Shown here in pieces: positions 1 through 4,737 of a stretch of DNA of 5,375 nt (within the stretch, counting starts at the first letter, position 1; each line of letters opens with the position of its first letter). The stretch covers positions 1-5,375 of the forward strand of contig JAJDAI010000049.1 of assembly GCA_029261955.1 (NCBI GenBank), read 5' to 3'. The notes beneath the pieces were generated by a model. It had not been told where the DNA came from. It saw only the letters and a list, made by a program, of their open reading frames with translations, and searched no databases. The position numbers and the translations under genes are program-made. Source of the DNA: Deltaproteobacteria bacterium (GTDB lineage: Bacteria; Myxococcota_A; UBA796; UBA9615).

Positions 1-444
1 GTCGCGGTCGTGGCCGAGGTCTGCACCCCGATCGTCGACCAGCTCGATCCCGCCTCGGGCTCCATCGACGGCGGCGACGACGTGCTGCTGAACGGCCTGT
101 TCGTGGCCACGAGCCTCGGGGAGCGCGACGTCGTCGTGCACATCGGCGGCGAAGCGGCGGAAGTGACCGGGGTCTTCCGCGGCGACAACTGCGCCACCTG
201 CGACGCCTGCATCGCCGAGGCCCTGCGCTGCGGCGAGTGCGAGCGGGAGTGCCGGGGCGAGCTGCCCTTCACCGACATCGAGGACACGCAGTACCCCGCT
301 GCCGCCTGCGAGGAGTGGGTCTCGTTCCTGAGCCCCGCGCACGAGCCGGGCGAGGTCGAGGTCGTGCTGACGAACTCGCGCGGCAGCGTGTCGGGGATCT
401 TCTTCGACTACATCGCAGCCGACGACGACGACAGCGCCCAGTAG
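1..444 (+). CDS. IPT/TIG-domain exported protein, 3' end only (5' end outside window)
   Basis: The frame is open from base 1 and stops with TAG at 442-444. A GTG lies at 10 but nothing supports it as the start, so I treat this as the last 147 residues of a longer protein. It opens with CTPIVDQLDPASGSIDGG, the typical beginning of an IPT/TIG immunoglobulin-like domain, followed by strands around DVVVHIGGEAAEVTGV. The closing strands VEVVLTNSRGSVSGIFFDY are also typical. Between these halves lies an insert of roughly 45 residues with seven cysteines (CATCDAC, CGECEREC and one more), unusual for TIG domains and probably disulfide-bonded. That would fit an exported protein. The protein ends in ADDDDSAQ, an acidic low-complexity tail that I recall from lipoproteins and surface proteins of Myxococcota-like genomes. 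No signal peptide can be seen because the N-terminus is missing. The molecular role is unknown; TIG domains usually serve binding or structural roles. The domain call is fairly sure, the function is not. Confidence 0.75.
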   Translation, partial: VAVVAEVCTPIVDQLDPASGSIDGGDDVLLNGLFVATSLGERDVVVHIGGEAAEVTGVFRGDNCATCDACIAEALRCGECERECRGELPFTDIEDTQYPAAACEEWVSFLSPAHEPGEVEVVLTNSRGSVSGIFFDYIAADDDDSAQ

Positions 445-458
445 CCCGAGCGGCTCCC

Positions 459-743
459 CTAGAAGTTGAACAGGCTGTCGAGCTTCTTCTTCGACGCCGC
501 CTCTTCGCCGCCCTCGGCGGCGCGCGCGCCGTCCACGAAGGTGAAGGAGTTGCAGAAGTTCGCCGCGTCCCGCTCCTTGACCCGCTCCGTGACCGGCTCC
601 CGGCACTCGTTGTAGGCCGTGACGTCGTGGAAGGTGCAATTCAGGCAGCAGTACAGAGACGCAGAGCACCAGGGGCACTCCTCGCTGCGGAGGATTCGGC
701 CCTCGAACGGGACCTCACGGCGGCACTTGTGACAGACCTTCAT
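459..743 (-). CDS. Small cysteine-rich zinc-ribbon protein, function unknown
   Basis: This 94-residue protein starts with ATG at 743-741. AGGA on the minus strand (751-754) sits 7 nt upstream as a ribosome binding site. The N-terminal half carries two CxxC knuckles (C4/C7 in CHKC, C23/C26 in CPWC), a classic zinc-ribbon spacing. A second cluster follows: CCLNC (C32, C33, C36), H39, C47 in YNECREP and C64 in ANFC. It could bind a second metal ion. Residues 71-85 are a charged, Ala/Gly/Glu-rich linker, and the protein ends in KKKLDSLFNF. From memory, similar short proteins with CCxNC, NECRE and ANFC motifs and an LDxLF tail occur in many bacteria as conserved hypotheticals; I know of no assigned function. 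There is no signal peptide, so it is probably cytoplasmic. It ends 14 bp from the convergent TIG gene and is divergent from maeB, with a 113 bp gap. The zinc-ribbon call is solid, and any role in nucleic-acid or protein binding is only a guess. Confidence 0.8.
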   Translation of the reverse strand: MKVCHKCRREVPFEGRILRSEECPWCSASLYCCLNCTFHDVTAYNECREPVTERVKERDAANFCNSFTFVDGARAAEGGEEAASKKKLDSLFNF

Positions 744-769
744 GGGCGAATCCTAGAGCACCGAGCAGG

Positions 770-781
770 TGGTCGCGACCA
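770..781. promoter_or_regulatory. 12-bp perfect palindrome in the divergent intergenic region (possible operator)
   Basis: TGGTCGCGACCA reads the same on both strands. It lies in the 113 bp gap (744-856) between the divergent zinc-ribbon gene and maeB, a place where an operator or shared promoter would be expected. I could not identify convincing -35/-10 boxes for either gene; TAGTCT at 822-827 is at best a weak -10 for maeB. In DNA this GC-rich a 12-bp palindrome is not rare, so support is positional only. Confidence 0.2.
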
Positions 782-843
782 GGCTTCCCGCCGGCCGCCG
801 GCCGCTCCGCACAGACCCAGCTAGTCTCGCCCGCCCGATCCCC

Positions 844-848
844 AGGAG
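844..848 (+). promoter_or_regulatory. Ribosome binding site of maeB
   Basis: AGGAG lies 8 nt before the ATG at 857. It fixes this start over in-frame alternatives and agrees with the usual N-terminus of the MaeB family. Confidence 0.8.
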
Positions 849-856
849 CGTGACCG

Positions 857-3118
857 ATGAACGAACTCGACAAGCAGGCCCTCGCCTACCACCGCGAGGG
901 GCGCCCCGGGAAGATCGTGGTGGAGCCAAGCAAGTCGGTGGCCACGCCGCGCGACCTGAGCCTGGCCTACAGCCCCGGCGTCGCCGCCCCCTGCCTCGAG
1001 ATCGCCGCGAACCCGGACGACGCCTACGAGTACACGGCCAAGGGGAACCTGGTCGCCGTCATCACGAACGGCACCGCCGTGCTGGGCCTGGGCAACATCG
1101 GCCCGCTCGCCGGCAAGCCGGTGATGGAGGGCAAGGGGGTGCTCTTCAAGCGCTTCGCGGACATCGACGTCTTCGACATCGAGGTAGACGCCGCGAGCAC
1201 GGAAGAGTTCATCACCACGGTGCGCAACCTCCAGCCGACCTTCGGCGGGGTGAACCTGGAGGACATCCGCGCGCCCGAGTGCTTCATCATCGAACGCACG
1301 CTCCAGGAACAGATGGAGATCCCGGTCTTTCACGACGACCAGCACGGCACGGCGATCATCGCCAACGCAGCGCTCTTCAACGCGCTGGAGCTGGTGGGCA
1401 AGGAAGCAGCCGAGGTCCAGGTCGTTCTCAACGGCGCCGGCGCGGCCGGGATCGCCACGGGCGAGCTGCTCGTCTCGATGGGCGTCACGCGCACGAACAT
1501 CACGCTCTGCGACAGCCGCGGCGTCATCTTCGAGGGCCGCGAGAAGGGCATGAACGAGTACAAGGCCTCGTTCGCGCACCCCACGGACGCGCGGACGCTG
1601 GGGGAGGCCCTCGTGGACGCGGACGTCTTCATCGGCGTGAGCGTCGCCAACGTGGTGACCCAGGACATGGTCCGCTCCATGGCCCGCGACCCGATCGTGT
1701 TCGCGCTGGCGAACCCCGATCCCGAGATCACCTACCCCGAGGCGAAGGCCGCGCGCGACGACGTGATCATGGCGACGGGCCGCAGCGACTACCCCAACCA
1801 GGTCAACAACGTGCTGGGCTTCCCCTTCATCTTCCGCGGCGCGCTGGACGTGCGCGCGAAGAAGGTGAACGACGCCATGAAGATCGCGGCGGTCAAGGCC
1901 ATCGCATCGCTGGCCCGCGAGGACGTGAGCGACGCCATGCGGCGGGCCTACAAGCAGCCCGACATGCGCTTCGGGCGGGACTACCTGATCCCGAAGCCGC
2001 TCGACTCCCGCGTGCTGCTCTGGGTGGCGCCCGCGGTGGCCCGCGCCGCGGTGGACAGCGGCGTGGCCCGCAAGCCCATCGACGACTGGGACGCCTACCA
2101 CGAGCGCCTCGAGCGGCTGCTCGGCCGCACCCGCCAGATCATGCGGCCGCTGATCAACCGGGCCCGCCTGGAGAAGAAGCGGATCGTCTTTCCGGAAGGG
2201 TCCCGCAAGAAGATCCTCCGGGCGGCGCGCAACCTCGCCGACGAGGGCATCTGCACCCCGATCCTGCTCGGCCACCGCCGCGAGATCGAGTACACGCTGC
2301 TCAAGGAAGGGATGGAGCTGCCCGAGGGCGTCGAGATCGTCGATCCCGACGAGTTCCCGCGCCGCGAGGAGTACCTCCAGGACCTCTGGAAGCAGCGGCA
2401 GCGCAAGGGACTGACGACCCGCGACGCCTCCTCCTGGCTCCGCAACCGCAACACCTTCGGGATGATGATGGTGAAGATGGGCGACGCCGACGGCGTGGTC
2501 ACGGGCCTCTACTACAACTACGGCGAGGCCATCCGGCCGGCGCTCCAGATCCTGGGGCCGCGCGAGGGCCAGAGCGCGGTGTCGGGCTTGTACGTGATGG
2601 TGCTCAAGGAGCGCCTGCTCTTCTTCGCGGACTGCACGGTCAACATCTGCCCGAGCTCGGAGCAGCTGGCGGAGATCGCCGTGAACACGGCCGCCGTCGC
2701 GCGGACCTTCGGCGTCGAGCCGCGGGTCGCGATGCTGTCGCTGTCCAACTTCGGCTCGACCATGAACGACGACACGGCGCGCGTGCGCCGCGCGGTGGAG
2801 CTGCTGCGCGAGCGCGAGGTGGACTTCGAGGTCGAGGGCGAGATGCAGGCCGACATCGCCTTCGACAAGCCGCTGCGGGAGGAGGTCTTCCCCTTCTCGC
2901 GCCTGAGCGACGACGCCAACGTGCTCGTCTTCCCGGACCTGCAGTCGGGCAACATCGCCTACAAGCTGATCACCCAGCTCGCCGGCGCCACGGCCATCGG
3001 GCCGCTGCTGGTCGGCATGTCGAGCCCGGTCAACGTGCTCCAGCTCGGCAGCGACGTGGGGACCATCGAGAACATGGCCACCATCACGGCGCTGGAGGCG
3101 GCGCTCGGCACTTTTTGA
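857..3118 (+). CDS. maeB: Hybrid malic enzyme with C-terminal phosphotransacetylase-like domain (MaeB)
   Basis: Cytoplasmic enzyme of 753 residues that oxidatively decarboxylates L-malate to pyruvate and CO2 with reduction of NAD(P)+. It links the TCA cycle to pyruvate and supplies reducing power. The length matches the hybrid MaeB class (E. coli MaeB is about 759 residues). The malic N-terminal domain holds YSPGVAAPC with the catalytic Tyr38, then EGKGVLFK with the catalytic Lys93. Divalent-metal ligands are E135 and D136 (GGVNLEDI) and D161 (FHDDQHGT). The NAD-binding domain has the Rossmann loop GAGAAG (193-198), ALANPDPE with Asn286, and QVNN near 315-318. Residues from about 430 to the end form the PTA-like domain (KRIVFPEGSRKK to GPLLVGMSSPVNVLQLGS). 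In this family the domain is thought to be regulatory, with acetyl-CoA known to inhibit E. coli MaeB. The catalytic Ser-Arg of true Pta is replaced here. Family convention favours NADP+, but coenzyme choice cannot be settled by eye. The gene is intact and divergent from the zinc-ribbon gene. Confidence 0.97.
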   Translation: MNELDKQALAYHREGRPGKIVVEPSKSVATPRDLSLAYSPGVAAPCLEIAANPDDAYEYTAKGNLVAVITNGTAVLGLGNIGPLAGKPVMEGKGVLFKRFADIDVFDIEVDAASTEEFITTVRNLQPTFGGVNLEDIRAPECFIIERTLQEQMEIPVFHDDQHGTAIIANAALFNALELVGKEAAEVQVVLNGAGAAGIATGELLVSMGVTRTNITLCDSRGVIFEGREKGMNEYKASFAHPTDARTLGEALVDADVFIGVSVANVVTQDMVRSMARDPIVFALANPDPEITYPEAKAARDDVIMATGRSDYPNQVNNVLGFPFIFRGALDVRAKKVNDAMKIAAVKAIASLAREDVSDAMRRAYKQPDMRFGRDYLIPKPLDSRVLLWVAPAVARAAVDSGVARKPIDDWDAYHERLERLLGRTRQIMRPLINRARLEKKRIVFPEGSRKKILRAARNLADEGICTPILLGHRREIEYTLLKEGMELPEGVEIVDPDEFPRREEYLQDLWKQRQRKGLTTRDASSWLRNRNTFGMMMVKMGDADGVVTGLYYNYGEAIRPALQILGPREGQSAVSGLYVMVLKERLLFFADCTVNICPSSEQLAEIAVNTAAVARTFGVEPRVAMLSLSNFGSTMNDDTARVRRAVELLREREVDFEVEGEMQADIAFDKPLREEVFPFSRLSDDANVLVFPDLQSGNIAYKLITQLAGATAIGPLLVGMSSPVNVLQLGSDVGTIENMATITALEAALGTF

Positions 3119-3179
3119 GGGGACCGGGTTAACCCCCTCGGTGGGTCACGGGTCGGTGTGAGGGAAGCCCAACCGAACC
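3117..3179 (+). other. Two weak stem-loops between maeB and the Spy-like gene
   Basis: The first stem pairs GAGGGG (3117-3122, overlapping the maeB stop) with CCCCTC (3134-3139). It encloses the palindrome GGGTTAACCC (3126-3135), which could pair alternatively. The second pairs GGTCGGT (3151-3157) with ACCG-A-ACC (3172-3179, one bulged A), with an inner GGG/CCC. Neither is followed by a T-run, so they are not clear intrinsic terminators. They could be a Rho-independent-like pause, an mRNA-processing structure or 5' leader structure of the next gene. Transcription may read through from maeB. Confidence 0.3.
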
Positions 3180-3182
3180 CCC

Positions 3183-3186
3183 GGAG
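3183..3186 (+). promoter_or_regulatory. Ribosome binding site that sets the Spy-like gene start at 3194
   Basis: GGAG lies 7 nt before ATG 3194. The upstream in-frame GTG at 3158 has no comparable site. Starting there would also put twelve polar, Pro-rich residues ahead of a clean signal peptide, so 3194 is preferred. Confidence 0.7.
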
Positions 3187-3193
3187 CCCCCCG

Positions 3194-3874
3194 ATGACCC
3201 TGCCCCGCCCCCGCACCCTGATCCTCTCCGTCCTGTCCCTGCTGGCGGTCGCGCTGATCGCTGCCCCCGCCTCCGCCCGCCGCGGCGCGAAGGGCGTCTC
3301 CGGCCCCGAGCCCACCGAGGAGATGAAGGCCGTCCACCAGCTGCGCAAGCAGATCGTGGCCACCGAGCTCGTCCAGGCCCTCGACCTCGACGCCGACCAG
3401 AAGAAGCAGCTCGCCGCCCTCATCCGCGAGGTGACCGGTCGCCACGCCGCGGCCCGCGCCGAGCGCCAGGAAGCCGCGCCGCAGCTGGCCGAGATCCTCG
3501 GGGACTACCTCGCGGACGTGCAGGCCAACGGGGTTCCCTCGGCCAAGACCGCCGCCGCGCTCCAGTCCTTCCGCGACGAGCACCGACCCGACAAGGGCGA
3601 TCGCAAGGAGCAGATGAAGGCCACGAAGGAGCAGATGCAGTCGCTGCTCAGCGAGGCGCAGATCGACGCCCTGCGCAACTTCAAGCCCTCGCTGGCCCCC
3701 GAGCACGGCGCGGGTGGCCCCGAAGGCGAGGAGCGTCCGCCCCGCATGGAGCGGCGTGAGCGCGGCGGCGAGGAGCGCGGCATGGGCCGGGAGCGTGGCG
3801 AGCGGCGTCGCGGCGCCAAGAAGGTCCGCCAGCTGCTGCTGAGCCCCGAGATGCTCGAAGCCCTCGAGCGCTAG
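3194..3874 (+). CDS. Spy/CpxP-like (LTxxQ-type) periplasmic protein
   Basis: Exported protein of 226 residues. Residues 1-28 form a typical Sec signal peptide: RPR near the N-terminus, a hydrophobic core LILSVLSLLAVALIAA, then a cleavage site after ASA (28). The mature part is mostly helical and charged. It contains LDADQKKQLAALI (65-77) and LLSEAQIDALRNF (151-163), both resembling the LTxxQ motif that marks the Spy/CpxP family. A third similar stretch, LLSPEMLEALER, ends the protein, with Met where Gln is expected. Between the second and third stretches (about 170-210) is a low-complexity tract rich in Glu, Arg and Gly. Family members act as periplasmic chaperones or as sensors of envelope or metal stress; this one could have a similar role, but the match is by motif and architecture only. 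It follows maeB by 75 bp on the same strand and is closed by the hairpin at 3884-3934. No histidine or cysteine cluster suggests specific metal binding. Confidence 0.7.
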   Translation: MTLPRPRTLILSVLSLLAVALIAAPASARRGAKGVSGPEPTEEMKAVHQLRKQIVATELVQALDLDADQKKQLAALIREVTGRHAAARAERQEAAPQLAEILGDYLADVQANGVPSAKTAAALQSFRDEHRPDKGDRKEQMKATKEQMQSLLSEAQIDALRNFKPSLAPEHGAGGPEGEERPPRMERRERGGEERGMGRERGERRRGAKKVRQLLLSPEMLEALER

Positions 3875-3883
3875 GCGTCGAGC

Positions 3884-3934
3884 AGAACGAGCGAGGCCCG
3901 CTCCCCGGTCGGGGGGCGGGCCTCGCGTCGTTCT
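3884..3934. terminator. Strong hairpin between convergent genes, likely bidirectional terminator
   Basis: AGAACGA (3884-3890) plus GCGAGGCCCGC (3891-3901) pairs with GCGGGCCTCGC (3916-3926) and TCGTTCT (3928-3934), leaving only G3927 bulged. An inner CCCC/GGGG (3903-3906 with 3911-3914) closes on a GGTC loop, giving about 22 pairs in all. It starts 9 bp after the stop of the Spy-like gene and ends 12 bp before the stop of the convergent rhodanese gene. Each direction ends its stem in TTCT but lacks a longer T-run, so termination may be helped by Rho. Confidence 0.75.
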
Positions 3935-3946
3935 GGGCGCCGGGCC

Positions 3947-4438
3947 TCAGAGGACCGGGACGACCTCGCCGCCGTCGGCCTGCCAGTGCGGCAAGCCGCC
4001 GCCGAGGGACCAGGCCTTGTCGTGGCCCTTCTCGCGCAGGAACATCGTGGCGTCGAGGCTCCGCACGCCGGCCGCGCAGTAGAGGATGGTCTCGACCGCG
4101 GGATCGAGCTCGTCGATGCGCCGGGGCAGGTCCTGGGTCGGGATGTGCAGCGCGCCCTCGATGATCCCCGAGGCGGCCAGCTCGGCCGACTGGCGCACGT
4201 CCACGAAGAGGAAGGCTTCGCCACCCGCGAGGCGCGCGATGATCTGGCCCGGATCCACCTGGACCTCAAAGGGCGAGGGGCCGGCCGGCTCGCTCGAGGG
4301 CCGGGGTGGCGGGGGGGCCGTGGCCGACGAGCTGGGCTGCGCGGCGTCGTCGCCGAACAGACCGCTCAGCAGCCCGAAGACCAGACGGGCCGGCTTCGTG
4401 GCGATGCGGACGGACAGCTTCAAGAGGGTCTTCAGCAT
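3947..4438 (-). CDS. Single-domain rhodanese (sulfurtransferase-like) protein
   Basis: With the chosen ATG at 4438-4436 the protein has 163 residues and stops with TGA at 3949-3947. Residues 1-30 (starting MLKTLLKLSVR) are basic and hydrophobic, resembling an amphipathic or membrane-associating helix rather than a cleavable signal. Residues 32-56 are a Ser/Pro/Ala-rich linker. Residues 57-163 are one rhodanese domain: FVDVRQSAEL (78-87), GALHIP (95-100), then LYCAAGVRS with the catalytic Cys121 in a CxxGxRS active-site loop, and LGGGLPHWQ near the C-terminus. Such domains carry sulfur as a persulfide on the cysteine, in thiosulfate or sulfide metabolism, sulfur delivery or redox signalling; the donor and acceptor here are unknown. 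The frame continues upstream to 4744 with a thioredoxin-like piece. I prefer the internal ATG because GGAGG precedes it, the protein is complete from there, and third-position GC bias weakens just upstream. A longer fusion cannot be excluded. Confidence 0.85.
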   Translation of the reverse strand: MLKTLLKLSVRIATKPARLVFGLLSGLFGDDAAQPSSSATAPPPPRPSSEPAGPSPFEVQVDPGQIIARLAGGEAFLFVDVRQSAELAASGIIEGALHIPTQDLPRRIDELDPAVETILYCAAGVRSLDATMFLREKGHDKAWSLGGGLPHWQADGGEVVPVL

Positions 4439-4442
4439 CGGG

Positions 4443-4447
4443 CCTCC
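4443..4447 (-). promoter_or_regulatory. Ribosome binding site that supports the rhodanese start at 4438
   Basis: On the minus strand GGAGG stands 4 nt before the ATG. The match is strong although the spacing is short. It supports translation of the rhodanese separately from the upstream thioredoxin-like frame. Confidence 0.55.
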
Positions 4448-4724
4448 GGATGCGGGCCCCGGATCGGAGCACAGGGCCGGGGCAGCCGCAACCACGGGAT
4501 CGGGAGCTTTCCATCCCCCCGTCGCTGCCGGCGCCTCGGCGGCGAGCAGGCGATCCAGCAGGGGGCTGGTCTCCGAGGGGGGCGCCCGGAAGCCGTTGAA
4601 GCGCACGGTGTCCCCGCAGCGCGCCCGCTGCTCCGCGAGCGCCGGGAAGCCGTGGCTGTGGCAGCCGGGGCACCAGCTCTGGAAGAAGAAGAAGGTGACC
4701 GGCGCTGCGGCCGGCCCAAACACC

Positions 4725-4730
4725 GAGGAG
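4725..4730 (+). promoter_or_regulatory. Ribosome binding site of the VOC gene
   Basis: GAGGAG lies 7 nt before ATG 4738, an ideal match and spacing. It marks this as the true start although it is antisense to the open thioredoxin-like frame. Confidence 0.8.
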
Positions 4731-4737
4731 TGATGAC

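Noticed and set aside
445..458. GAGCGGCTC as a terminator between the TIG and zinc-ribbon genes
   Set aside because: Only a four-pair stem with a one-base centre and no T-run, too weak to call.
788..806. GCCGGCCGCCGGCCG repeat upstream of maeB as a regulatory hairpin
   Set aside because: Short GC-only self-complementary runs like this are expected by chance at this base composition, and it has no defined arms and loop.
821..2275. 484-codon minus-strand open frame antisense to maeB
   Set aside because: It has no recognisable domain and its His/Val/Arg/Ala-rich composition is typical of an antisense shadow of a GC-rich gene.
769..3132. 787-codon plus-strand open frame overlapping maeB in another frame
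   Set aside because: Its product is an Arg/Gly/Pro-rich shadow without domains, caused by the scarcity of stop codons in GC-rich DNA. The maeB frame carries all the family motifs and a ribosome binding site.
3158..3193. GTG start at 3158 for the Spy-like protein
   Set aside because: It lacks a ribosome binding site and would add a polar segment before the signal peptide. ATG 3194 has GGAG 7 nt upstream.
3146..3706. Minus-strand open frames antisense to the Spy-like gene (also 2959-3423 and 3505-3819)
   Set aside because: Low-complexity Leu/Gly- or Arg/Ser-rich products without motifs. The plus strand has a signal peptide, LTxxQ-like motifs and a ribosome binding site.
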